Of a stretch of 64,000 bases of DNA, positions 12,958 through 26,300 are shown piece by piece. Source of the stretch: Epiperipatus broadwayi. Its lineage: Eukaryota > Onychophora > Udeonychophora > Euonychophora > Peripatidae. The DNA lies in assembly GCA_028023455.1 (NCBI GenBank), contig JAQFVV010006547.1, positions 620,001-684,000 of the forward strand, given 5' to 3'. Within the stretch, counting starts at the first letter, position 1. Every line of letters begins with the position of its first letter. The notes below the pieces were generated by a model that saw nothing but the letters and a program-made list of their open reading frames with translations, made no database searches and had not been told where the DNA came from. The translations under genes and the position numbers were made by a program.

Positions 12958-14330
12958 AATGAATGATATTTTAGCATGCTTTACCACAATTCTCAAGAGG
13001 GATTCTAATAGAAGTTCATGTAAGAGAGACTTCTCTGAGCATGATTTATTTTTTCCATTGATGGACACAAATCTGGCTTTTCTTGCTTTCTGATGCCATT
13101 CAGTAGATGTGGCTTCACCATTTTATTGCAGCTTATTGGATACAATTTGCTTACGGCTGGGGTGGCTTCTGGATATGGCTCCATTATTATCTATGTGGCT
13201 GGTTTATACTTATAGGGCAGCTACTGCTGGTTCTTGGGCATAAGACGATGACTGTTGTTACCATTTGTAGAAGCTCTAGTGGAAGATAAATGGCAACTCT
13301 ATTTTCCACTAGCCGATGGTTCTAATCTTAGCAACAATAGAAAAGTTTTAATAATATTCTCTCTGTGATATATATGGTACCTCTATTCATATTTCTTAGA
13401 TCCTCTTTTATAATAAAAACTGCAAGTTTTTATATCTATACTCAGCACATACCCCTATTTCTTTCCTGTGCTTACTATGTCACTTTGTTTACTACTTCGA
13501 ACCTCATGCTCTCAATTATCTTTTACCACGTCTAAAGAAACTCTCCGGGGTCCCTCTAAATGATCAAGTCAGGATTTACGACTGACTGATTTTTAAATTG
13601 ACTTTTTAGTTATAAGGCTAATTAAGCTAAATGTTATTTTGGTCAAATGTGAAAACTCATAAACAACTTTACAGTCTGCAGTTTTAAACAAAATTGTAAA
13701 CCTAAAATAATTTTAAGAAAATGGTAATCTAGTCGATCTTTGACTAAAACATAATTTTAAGCAAGTTTTAACTCGTAAACAATTTTATCGTCAGCACTTC
13801 TAACAAAGAATAAACTGGAAATAATTTTAAAAGAATATTTAAGACTAATATTTTAAATAAATGATTTTTTTACTAAGTTTGAATACAATTTTATACATAA
13901 ATTCAAGCTGCACAGTTATGTTTACACAATTTTAATAAATGGAGAGCTATATGTGCCTATATATCATTTTACTGGTGTCTATATTGCAATGAAATAGGCA
14001 CTTATACAGGTACATATTCTATAATTCTTAAGAGCACAAGTTCAGAATTCAGAATTAAAAGAAATACATGCAATTTGGAGTGAAATAACATACAAATAAA
14101 TATACTACTATGACTATAGTAGGTGAAACAGGTGGATCTTTAGATTTGACTGTTTCAATAGATAACCCATATTTTACTATTTTATAATGAGTTGTGGATT
14201 TCTTTAATCTTTTGTGAAATATATTAATATAAACTATATATATATTTCCAAGGTTTTTTATTCATATAATTTTAAAAATTTTAGGTTTAGAATTGCTTTC
14301 TAATTTATTCCCTGTGGATCTTTTTCAAAA
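12958..14330. other. Spacer, partly GC-richer, no gene identified
   Basis: 13080-13320 is locally GC-richer and carries an open frame (13107-13289) rich in Trp, Leu and Ile. It has no recognisable domain and may be low-complexity repeat. 13600-14330 is plain AT-rich DNA. Confidence 0.4.
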
Positions 14331-14333
14331 GAG

Positions 14334-15991
14334 TTATAATGGACTCAGATAAGAATGGTTTTCTTAGCTTATCAAATTGGTTATAACAATTTTCACTTTC
14401 AGTAATGATGCTGTTTGAACTTGATTTGATCTTAAGGTATTCTTTTGATAAACTTTCTCACAGTATTAAATGGAATGTAAAGTATTTATAAAAATAAAAT
14501 CTAGAAATAGTAAAACTAATGAATTGGTAAGTGGAAGCAATTATTTTATGGTTGTTTAATCATCTGACAATGAGGTTGAAAGATTGACATTAACAGTGAT
14601 AATACCTTAGTCTTGTAATAGTTTTTGAAGATCAGTACCATTAAAATTTCTATAACAATTTCTGATAACTCCATGTGCAACTTTGGGCCTTGACATGTCT
14701 ATTTTTATCAGGAATCTATTGTGCAACACATTTTGATTTCATCTAAATATTTCGTTCTGCAAAATATTCATGAATTCTACGACAAAGTACCTCCCATTGG
14801 GATGATGGAAGATTTCCTTGATTGAGTCACTAGATTTTGACTTTTAATTAGTAAAAAAAAATTCATTAGTGGGAAATTGAAAGGGATTACAATGTTAATT
14901 TGTTGTTGTCAATATCAGTGTAGAATTGCTGTCCTAATTTCTGAAGGAATTGAATACCAAGGGAGGTATCCTGCCATTGAACTTGTTGCTAACTTTCTCA
15001 TAAAGTTCTAAGTTCACTTTGGTGATAATATATGCTACATTTGTTGCTGAACACTTTATTCTTTCATCTTCCCCATCATCAATTAGTTCCAACCCACTCA
15101 TGTGATCTTCTGTAATCTGATCAGAATCAACATTTCTTCTTCTATTTTCTCTTTGACCTTGTGCATTTAAATCATTTTGATTTTTATTATTACTATTGGT
15201 TTTTAGCTTTTGAGCATAAAAAAACATTATGTTCTATTGCATTCCTATTTAGTTTCTCTTTGTTTGTAATATTGGTGGTTTGATTAAGAGTGGGAAAATA
15301 CATTTCAGTTTGTAAATTATTATTATTAATTATTTGACTTTGATTTTTTGAAACATCATTACAATATGAATTTTTTTAAATTTTTTGATTTTTCACTGAT
15401 GTATTTTTTGCAATGCCACTTCCTTGAAATAATTTTGGAGATATTCCCTTTACATGGGAAGCTCTATTTAAGTATTTTCCATCTAAATTTATCCTTGAAA
15501 GCATGTTTTTAGGAGAATTTCTGTTTAAAACAAACTCAAACTCATCAAATTCGGCACTTCCGGTTTAGCGCCTTGTATATCGTCAAATTTTATTTTTTGC
15601 GTTGTAACCACTAGCGATCTGTTTTCACTTATAATTGGTTCAAATTTTAATGAATTTTCCTGAATTTTTGATAATTCCAAATCACTATTTATTATTGAAA
15701 TATCATTTTGTTTTTGCATTGAAATAACTTTTTGATTCCAATTTTTCATATTCCTTTGCAACTCTATGTGACATTAGGCTGAGGTTGATCATTATCTAAA
15801 GATTTATCAATGAAACGTTTTTCTTTTTTATTCTGAAAGTTTTTTTGAGATAATACATATTTTTCCTTTGCATTTTTTGTAAACTTAGGTAACTTTGAAG
15901 GACTATTAATCTTCTTAATTCCTGTCTTCTTACCTCTTATGTTCATATTCTGTTTATCTCCATTAGCATTAGAATTTTTACCAGCATCCAT
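14334..15991 (-). pseudogene. Gag-like ORF1 remnant of a non-LTR retrotransposon
   Basis: Read on the minus strand, three frames follow one another (15991-15764, 15761-15525, 15227-14934) and then a stop-ridden tail to about 14334. The N-terminal parts are rich in Lys, Asn and Gln and look disordered. The third frame ends with NGRIPPLVFNSF, resembling the start of the nucleic-acid-binding region of jockey/X-element-type ORF1 proteins. Downstream, in one frame with scattered stops, come KVAHGVIRN, DLQKLLQD, GIITVNVNLS and LPLTNSLVLLFLDF. These fit the pattern of the PRE_C2HC domain (a conserved helix, then a strand, then a Leu/Pro-rich strand). The zinc knuckles and any following reverse transcriptase were not found. 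The family assignment rests on pattern memory. A decayed unknown host gene is the alternative. Confidence 0.45.
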
Positions 15992-16009
15992 ATTGGAATC
16001 TGCTGTCAG

Positions 16010-19000
16010 TTTTAAATTTTGCTTTGCACACCTTTAATTATTTAAAATAATTGATTTAATACTGTGGTATTTTAAAGACAAGGTATTTACTCCTTTGTTT
16101 GATACAAAAAAACAAAAAAACAATCCTCACTATGAGATATATAAGTTAAGTTATTTTGAGTTTAGGAAAATGATCTATACTGCAGTTGTACTATAAACGC
16201 CACCAGCGCTTATGACTAGAATTTTATCTTTTCACCTTGCTACTTTTTTTATTTTGTGTGTTGTGATTATGCACTTAAGATTAAAAGTTGTATTATCCAT
16301 TTTCAAATTTTATTCTGTTCTGTTTATTTAATATATGGTCTATCGGTGCATCAAATAAAAACTAACTCACTTATTCGCATAGGATTTTTTTGAATTGGAA
16401 ATCTTTTTATAAATCCTTAGTTCTTCAGCCGACAATATCATTGTTGAACCAAAATGTATTGAATTATCTTTCCAAGATGATATGAATAAAAAACTAAAGA
16501 TAGATTGTGCGTCAACAGTTAGTTTTTAAATACTTAAACCGAAGATGGGGTAATTTTTAATTGACTTCTGGAATTCACATATTCCAAGCTGTTAATACAA
16601 TTTATTTCTGGCGTATTGAATAATTAAAATATTAAATTAATCTTTTATAGTTTTTTAATTTATTTTTTTTTGAAGTTGATAATCATAGATGGTAAATGAC
16701 CATGCTGACTAATAAATCTTTTTTTTTTTTAAAAAAAAACAACAACAGCAAAATATTAAGTTTTAATTATTTCGTTTTCTCACTTCAGGAAATCATTCAA
16801 ATTTCCTTTTTTTTTCTTGAGCGTAAATGACTATGATATTCTGTGACAGATGTGATTATAAGCTTCTGTCTTTACATAAAGCATTTCATAAAACTAAACC
16901 ATCAGTCACTTTTGAAATCATTTAAAACGTAAAAAAAAGTTGGAGATTTTGAAAAGTCGTTTATAATAACCCGATTGTAAATTTTTCTCTCTTATATAAT
17001 TTAAGGACACCTGCATATAGAATTTATTAACGCATTAGTTATCCTTGCTTCTATTTTTTTTCTTAAATATTTTAAACGTAACATGCACAAAAGAGAACTT
17101 CTAATTAGACACTAAAGATTGAAAATAAAATTTGTATTCATAAAAACACAACAACAACAACAAAAATAAAGCTATATAATTGGGTATGAATTGAGATATA
17201 CAATATGTTTCAAATAAACTCATAATAATATCTAAGCGATTACATTCTAATTAATGGATTTTTTTTAAAAAAGTGGGGTTCTCTTAGACACATCGTTGTA
17301 TATGATTTTACACAACATTATACTTGTGTACTTTGTGTTTTGTATATCTATCTGTCTTTCTACCTGGGGAACTTTACTGAAAATGCATTTAACATTAAAT
17401 TATAAAGAAGCAAGAAACCATTTCATAAAGCAGATGAACAAACGTTTGCAAATTTGAATTAATAATACAAATTAAGGGGAAAATCATTACTGTCTTTATA
17501 TCTGTATTTATGTTTGCCTACCTACTAACTTATTGTTATAGCTATCTATCTGTCTGCCATTTTCTCAGCCTGCTCATCAGCATATCTATCAGTATGTATA
17601 ATATTTTACTATTTGTTAAATTATGTTTTTATATTCATGATATACACTGTAGCTATTGCATAAGATGATACTGTCTAAATTTAATCATTAAACTAAGATT
17701 TGACTTGTAAAATTTCATAGTATAAATATTAGTAAACCTATTTCTGAAAAATGGTTCAAACCTTTCTAAGAAAAGTTTAATTCAATTTGTTTAATTCCAT
17801 TTCTTAATATTAAACAACTAAAACTAATTCTACTGAAATAATAACTATTGTTTCTTTATTAAACATAAAAAAAGATAGTATATAATAACCATCATAAATC
17901 AGAGAGGGTCTCAGGATATAGAATTTAATATATGCACCCATTTTGCTCATTACTTGGAATTCAAATTTTGTCTAGGTGAATTTTGGATTTTTTTTTTGTA
18001 ATTTTAAAAATGGCTTTTAAGATTTTTTTTTCAGGTTACTGATCTATAGTCACCTCAGTTAGACATCCATAATTAGCTGATAAATGGATATCTAGTTATA
18101 ACTTTGAGAGGATACAATTTCCAGATTAATCTCATTTGATTAAGTGTCAATGGATTAATATAAATTAATAAAAGTATATAATTGTATTATATTGTGATCT
18201 TTAGTTCTGGATGAATGCGTTGTTATGCTCCTTATGATACTGAGTCCATAGATTATACTTATTTCTATTTACAGTTTTAGTAAAACAGTTTATTTTTAAC
18301 TTTATAAAATCCTATTAAAGTCAACAGTATTGATTCTTACTAAGCCTACTGAAAATACCAACCATCTCATAATAATTTATGTATCAACAAATGAAGGAAC
18401 TAGATAAATTCAGAAAATAATAACTTTCTTAAAGTTTTTTTCATTAACTACTCATTTTCATTCACATTTTAAAAAAATTTGTTTTCCTAAATTTACAGAG
18501 ATAGCCACTGAATTAGCTTCAGAAAATTTAGCAGATGTAATTAGATATTATAGAAGGTTCAATTTTTAATCAAATACATTATTTCTTGCTCAGTTTATTA
18601 ATTTGATGCTATCAATCAAAAATAATTCCAAGAGTTTGAATTTGAAGATTTTTAGCAAATTAAATAATATTTTTTTCATCCGTTAATTTTAATATAATAG
18701 GAGACAATAATAAAAATGTGAACAAATTCATTGAAATAGCTGAATATATATATATAAATCATTCAAGACTTCTTAAATGATAGACACCTATATAATGAAA
18801 CTTTTTGTGAATTGAATAATATTTAATGTATTGAAGGGGAGTTTATTATATGTTTAAAGGTATACATGTTATTGTATATGGCCGTGTGAATCATTATTAT
18901 TCAAATTTTAATGAAGAAATCCTTAAGTATGCCATAGATATTTTTAATCAACAAATTAATATGATCAAGGAAATGTCACAAGCATACCATTTCTGTTTTT

Positions 19001-21590
19001 GTTTTGAAGATTTTGTTCAAACTGAAATACAGCTATTCTTCTAATAAGGTATACTATGTGTTTATGAGACAAAATTTAAACTATAATTCTGAGGAAATGG
19101 CATCCACTTTGATTTTGGTGCTCTAATTGGGATAAATGATTATGTCCTAAGTTTGCTATCAGTATAATATTATAAATCATTAAATTTGGTATAAGTGTTG
19201 GGTAATTTTTTTTTTCCCCATTGTTATAATCTGAATCATTCATTCAGTTTCAACATTTACACATAATTAGTATAGAAAATGGCTTATCAGAAGATACTTA
19301 TTTGTCTAATTCATCTAATTGATTTTGTATGTGAATGATAATCATTATTTAATAATTAATTGATAATTAGACCCATTGATATATTATCATTAAATCACTT
19401 TATTTGATTTCTGTGTTTTTCTGGATCAGTGATTTATTTATTTCAGTTAATTTGGAGTAATAATTTAATAAAATCTTCTATTTTTCTATTATAAACCTAC
19501 ATTTTAAAGCATCTATATAATGATTAAATTTAAATATTAATTTCATATTTTCCACTATCTTTCATTTATACCCAATACAAAGAAAAAAATATCTACTTCA
19601 GATATTTTACTAAGACATCTACTCATAATAGGGTTATTGTAAGCTTTTTATCATCTGTGTTAAATGCCAAATGATAAAGGATTACCATTTATTAAATGGA
19701 TTTATATGGTTAGCAAAGTGTAATCACTTGTGGTCATTACATTATAATGACATTACTTCCTTCTCTATCGTACAGACAAAAGAACTAGTAATATCTATAG
19801 ACAAATTTCAAAGAAGATTTAATTTTTATGTATATATAAATGTAATACAAAGTATTATAGGCTTAAAATGTCAATTTATTTGCTATTTAAAGTACTTTCA
19901 TGTTAGTGATTATATTTTTCTAGCAAGACATAAGTTGATCTTTTTTTTTCCTTCTAAATTGCAAGGTTTTTTTAATGTTTCCTCTTTTGTTCCTAATAAA
20001 AATTTGTTTATAGTGGAGAAAATGCATAATCATTCATAACAAATTATTCACAAATTACAATATTGTAATTTTTTGGATATTTTTCATTAATAAAAATAAT
20101 TTTTATAATAATTTGTATGGAAATTTAATAAAGGCTTTGATGAATTATTATTTCTAAATTATTTTTAGAAAGTGAAACTATATGCATATGTTTGTGTGAG
20201 TAATGTAAATTGCATGCACAGTAATGAAATACTTGCATTATCAAATTAAAATTTATGTATTGTTGCATCATCAAATATCCCCCACATACCATTTAAGAAT
20301 ATATGTTTATAGAGTGAGATATGCCAGCATTTTCATTTTTTATTATTATTAGCAGTTTGAACTATTTATTAGTAATAAGACTTTTTATGTATCATTTTAA
20401 TTATATCCTTATGAGGCTTATAAAAATTCTCTGACCAAAATATTAGTTTGGAAACTTTTCTTGCAAAATTAATAAATTATAAATAAATATAAAAATAATT
20501 ATCTTTATAATTTTTTTTAAAATTTATGTTATGATATAATATTTTCTCCATTTTCTTACTTTTTATGTTATGCTAACTTTATGGTAATATAGTATTTTAT
20601 TTTTGCATCATCTGGAATTATTGTGAAAATCATATTTTAAACTAAATTTAGAAAAAAAGTTTTATGACAGCTTTTCCGGAAAAAGGATTAAAAATTTTTA
20701 TTATTATTTGATACAGGTCAGTTTACTTACTGATTTTTTCTTCTCTGCCCAGCAATTAAATTTATTCTAAACCATAACATAACTTTGTTAAAAGTTATTT
20801 AATTACTATTTTCTAGAAAACATTAATATTACAACAGCCCTTAGAACAAGATAGGTAAAACAAACAATACCCATGACAATTATCTTATTAATCAACCTAC
20901 AACTGCTGCAATGTGATATAATAACTTTTAGACCACAATTTGGTGTCTCATACTAGTACAAAGATATGTATTTATTTTATATAAATATTTCAAATTATAT
21001 TTTTCATTATAATCATTATTTGTATAAATATTAAGTATAGTAAGAAAATGAAATTCAGTTAACAATTTTTTAATATTAGATAATTGTTTTAATGAAATAG
21101 ATTTGTTACTTATTATTATTGTCACTATGTACAACACATTTTATAATATTTATTTTAAAAAGTAGCAATGAAAAAATATTCATTTGAAAAAGATGAAAAA
21201 TTACAGTTTTCTACACTACAACCACTGTTAAATGAGAAGGGGGGGTGGTATAAAATTAAAATTACACAAATTAAATTCAAATTTGATTTTTACAAAATAG
21301 ATACATACATAGAAAGATACTGAAAGGAATAGTTGTCTAATTTTAAAAAATAATATAAAATTAATGCAATTGAATTTTGATGTGGGTATCACATACTGGT
21401 AGTAGCCATTGCAGATTAATTTCAAGTTATTTAACTGAATTCTTTTTTTTAATAATTTTATTCTCAATTTTATTAATTGTACAAATTGATGGACAAATTA
21501 TGGATTTGTATTCTCCAAGGTTAAAGTGATAATTGCAATAAAAATAGGTTTTATTTCAATCTTATTTACAAGAAATTTTGATGTTTGTTC
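16010..21590. other. AT-rich desert
   Basis: No gene, element end or RNA gene was recognised. Imperfect TCTA/TCTG repeats occur at 17340-17600 and a T12A9 tract at 16719-16739. Open frames at 18850-19044, 19671-20039 and 20928-21467 are hydrophobic, Asn/Ile/Phe-rich and lack domain motifs, so I treat them as chance. Confidence 0.55.
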
Positions 21591-21599
21591 TTAGAATTA

Positions 21600-23010
21600 T
21601 CTAGCATTGTAAATTTCAACACAAAAAATTATTTGGACTTTCAAGATTATCTTGTTATTGAGGCATAAAATTCTCTTAAGGAATGTGTTATGGATGTGAA
21701 TAATTATATTCTTGAATTCACTAAACAGAAGAATCATAAGTGATTCTCTGATAATGATCTGATTACTAATGATTTCAGTAAAAGCAAACATGAGATTTTT
21801 TTTGCATGCCAGACTACCAAATTGAATATAGAGCTTCATAATCAATATGACTGGCCAGAAGGAGATACAGATCTTTGCTGATGATGGCTAAGGAATTTTT
21901 GATGCTTTAAACTGAACATATGGATCTGAAAATACAATTAAATCCATTAAAAGAACTCTCTTACGTCAGTTCAATGATATTTCAAACAGATTATTTTAGA
22001 ATAATGATACAAGAATAGAAATGATTTTTAAAGTTATCCATCTTAGTGAAGTTAAAACAGCTCTTTGTAATCTTAAAAATCTGAAAGATTTGTGATATGG
22101 GTGGTGATATACTCTTGTTCCATTTTTAAAAATAAAGAATAAAGATAAGATTGCAACAATTGTTATGAAGTATCAATATTACACACAACAGAAAAATTAC
22201 CATCAAGGGTGTTGTTGAATATATTATCTCCAGTTAATATAAATATATATTTTCCTAGAGACATAGTATAATTTTTGTATAATTTTTGAAAATCAAAAAT
22301 GACCATTCACATGGTTTTGTTATGAGGCAAATGTATCAGATTTAGTATAATTTTTGAAAATTAAAAATAACTATTGTTAAGAGGCAAATGCAAGAAAAAT
22401 GTCTGTAATAGAAATGATTTATATATTGCTTTTATTGATTTGGTTGAAGCATTTGACTGAATTAATCTAACAGCTCTGGTGCAGTTTAAAATTAACTGAT
22501 TATTCGTATCTTATATAATTTATAATGGGATGACAGGAAATTTTATTAAGGTGAAAAACTTGAGGCATTCTGAAATGAAAATTAGTTTTAAACAAGGATG
22601 TATGCTAGATCCAATATTGTTTTTAATTTTTATAACAATGGTTTTGGAAGTATTTTTAGACAAATTAATAAATGAAGAATCAAGATACGATACAGATGTG
22701 ACGGAATTTTTAATTTGAAATGTTTAGAAGAAAAAAACAAGAAATTTATCTCTTGCCTTTTGGATTTACAGCATGTTGATGATTATGTCATCCTTGTCAA
22801 TTGGAATGTACTTAATGTTTTGAATGCATCACATAAAGACTTTCATTTATTAATTAATGTCAGACATTTATCAGCCAGTTATTGAAGAGCTTGGATGAAT
22901 CAATGTAACATAAAGGCATTGGATGATGATCTGTAAAAATTCTAAAAATTCAGTGCCCAAGATCATAATATCAATCAGATGTTTCTCAATTTATTAGCTC
23001 TGATATTCTA
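21600..23010 (+). pseudogene. Non-LTR retrotransposon reverse transcriptase, decayed
   Basis: In order along the plus strand, across shifting frames, I can read the region that links endonuclease to reverse transcriptase and then the catalytic motifs. The linker piece EIQIFADDG lies near 21863, followed by a stretch matching the usual EVKKAIxxLKxGKAPG position (EVKTALCNLKNLK, near 22050). Motif A appears as LYIAFIDLVEAFD near 22420, with its Asp intact. Motif B is SFKQGCMLDPILF, within the open frame 22530-22718. Motif C is HVDDYVILV near 22772, with both Asp present. Several stops and frame changes separate these blocks, so the gene is dead. A related, more decayed copy lies at 38690-39840. 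The clade within non-LTR elements was not settled. Confidence 0.75.
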
Positions 23011-23390
23011 AATTTCACTATTTAAAAAAATCACTGCATTTTATTGGATTGGATACAAGACTTCCAAAAGAAATATTTTTTAGTTAACATGAAAAATAGA
23101 TTTGTTTAGATAATAAAGATTATCTTAAAGTCATTCTAATGAAGTGCAGTATTGACCACTTTTATTGGGAAAATATGTCCCAGAATAAAATATAATTGAA
23201 ATTATAATTGTATATAGTATTGAAGTCTTTCAGAAATTTTAGAAGAAAAGTTTACTATACAGAAATTTAAAGACAGAGCATCAAAATAAATAAATAAATA
23301 GAATAATTGGTCATCATATTTGTTTTTCACATATTGATTTGTATAATTAGCACAAAAATCTGGTAAACGTTTACGCCCTTATATATATAT

Positions 23391-26300
23391 TCTGACCTTG
23401 CTCTCGTGCATCCTCACTTCAGAATAGTATGTGATATAAAATAAAATGGGTTCTAGCTCAGTTAATAGTTAATAAATAAAATATTCAGCATTAAAATTAA
23501 AATGTTTCACTAGATCAAATTTACAATACGAATAAGGTTCAGTTTATAAAAATAAATTAAATAAATATTTAATATTTTCATGAGACTTGAAGTGAAAATA
23601 CAGGTGACAAGATAGATTACATTGAGCCAATATCCCACAGGATACTACCTCAATGGCATAAGAACACTATCCCCCCTTTTATTACGTTCAAATAACAAAC
23701 TCATAGTATTCTTATGACTTTAATAACTTCTACTCACTAAGATTAAACTAATAATTAAATTTTGATCTTCTATTTAATAATCTAGCTCAATAAAATAATC
23801 TCAGGTTCATAAAGTTTATTCTAAGTTAATTTAAAAATACGGTAGTAAAATATGAGAAGGGATTTTATGTCATAATCTACTACACTGAAACTAATAATAA
23901 TAAATAACAGTAATAATATTCTTCATTGTTTAACTAATTCTGTATATCTTTTTTTTTTTACTATAATTTTATTACCATAATAAAATAATGAAATAATATA
24001 ATATGATCTTATATCTTCATGTAATGATATAATAAATACATGGTAGCATTTTAATAATCTGACAAACAAAATATGTGTGGCAACTGATAGCATATAATTT
24101 AATATAATATTGTGATAACTGATTTATGACCAATAAAATAATGTAAGATTATGATTATTTAATTATAATGAATACCAATAAATATTTAAAATTCTTAAAA
24201 TAATTATCTATCTTTTGTGCAACATTATATATTTGTTTCAATTATTATGCATATATTGTGTTTTCATGCAGCGATGTGGAGAAATAAATAACTCGGACAC
24301 AAACTTTTTGAAATAACAAAATTTAACAAAGTTTATTAGTAACAACAAATAAATAAACAATTTATTTACACTATTTACAGTGGATATCCTTAACTTTTTT
24401 ATTTTACAGTTTGATCTACCGGGTTATAAAAAAATAATTTATATTTCAATTATATTTTATTTAGATTTAGGACAAAATTTAAAAAAAAAATGTTATTATT
24501 TGGTTTCTCATTATGGTTAACTTATTACAAATATTTATCTACTTTATTAGCAACAGCATTTTATCCTTAATATTATTAAAATATCTTATTTTAAAAATTC
24601 ATACTTAGAAAACGTTGTATAGAAAACAAAATTTTATAATGAGTATGGACTTCTCAAAATATTAAAAAAAATTTCATCTTGCAAAGTCAAAGATGTTACA
24701 CAAAATATTATCCAAAATTAAGTACTAGATTTTAGTATTTATCACACAATGTTTACTAATCATAATATATTCTTCTTTAAGCCTTACTTTAGTATGATAT
24801 AAGTGTAATCATCAATATATTTCTGTTAATCAATAAACAAAAAATATACTATGCATATTGTTTACATAATTTACTTTGTACTATTGTATTTTAAAATATG
24901 CAATACTTATTTTCTCTTAAAAAAAATAATACTAAAGCATTTAAAATTATTATCACTTTAAAGAAAATATCTTTGTTTAGATACTTTATTTTAAAAAAGT
25001 TTATATTTCATTTCCGAAATAAAATTCAAAATATATTCTATGATTCTTTTCTTTCCTTAGGATACTTTGGATCTTCAATTTTAAGTTATAATATTCTGCT
25101 CCTTATAAGCAAATAAACTAATCTTATACAAAAAACGATAGCATAACCTTAGTTCTAAATTATTTATCATTTCTTTTAAACATATCTTACCAAACGATGC
25201 AGTTACATGAAATAAAGATAGTGAAAATAGATGCGTAGGATTAAGGAAGAAAGCTAGAGTATTACTCTTAACATATCTCAAAATCATGGTACAGTGCGAA
25301 GAGGTAGGACATTTATCTGCCTAATATCCTCTAGTACAGGGACGATGTTAAAGCTATTTCTTCAGCTTTATTAGAACATCAAATATTTAAAGAAATATAA
25401 ACACTGTCCAAATAAAATGTGTATCAGTCATAGGGCTTTCTTAACTATGCTGATATTCACATAAAGACTAAATATTATTCCCATTCCTTATCGTATCCTA
25501 TTTTAAAAATACATCATCATGGTTTCCTGTTCACTAAGTACTTCCAAGCCACTATCTCAACATTATTTCTCAAGATTTTTCTACATCTTACATCGATAAA
25601 ATAACTATCTGCATTTACAAAAACAATAAATAAAATTCATTAATAGTTAAACAATTTTACTATCCTTTAAGAAAAGTTGCTTACTTCATTGCTCTGTATG
25701 TTTAATCATATACAATCTACTTAGACAATATTTGAATATCCAATAACATGAAAATTTTAAAAGAATCACATAATTATTTGTTATGTTGGATTATATCACT
25801 AATAAAAAAAAAATAAAAAAAATTGTCATATGCATATTTTCAAATCAATCCTATCTCATAATGTTTTTTTAAAGTGTTGTATAAAAATGCGTTTACATTT
25901 ATAATAAAAAAAAACTTTTACACTTCATCCTTACAATTCATAGATGATCTAAAGAAAACAAAAAAATATATATTATAAATAATAAATAGTTATTATTATT
26001 ACCAATAACCTTTATCTAGTCATCGTGTTCAGTAGGCTTTTCTTTATCCACTTGAGCATTGCAGATATAAACAAAATTCACACCCATACACTTTATATTA
26101 AAATATTTTTAGCTAAATTATTAGATTGTTATATTCTAAAATTTTAATATTAATAAATTAATGTTTTTATGTTTTTCCTAATCTTATATACAAAATTTAG
26201 ATTTAAACTAGGTTAACAAAATAAAAAGAATCAAAACTATAATTACATATTTTCTTGACGATAGTTCCTGATAAGTCCAAAATGTTTATTATTTTCTCTA

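Noticed and set aside
13107-13289. Trp-rich membrane-like small protein
   Set aside because: No homologous pattern, signal or regulatory context; composition suggests a local repeat.
19671-20039. 122-codon plus-strand frame
   Set aside because: Long for this DNA, but the product is hydrophobic and Asn/Phe/Ile-rich with no motif, and no splice or promoter context supports it.
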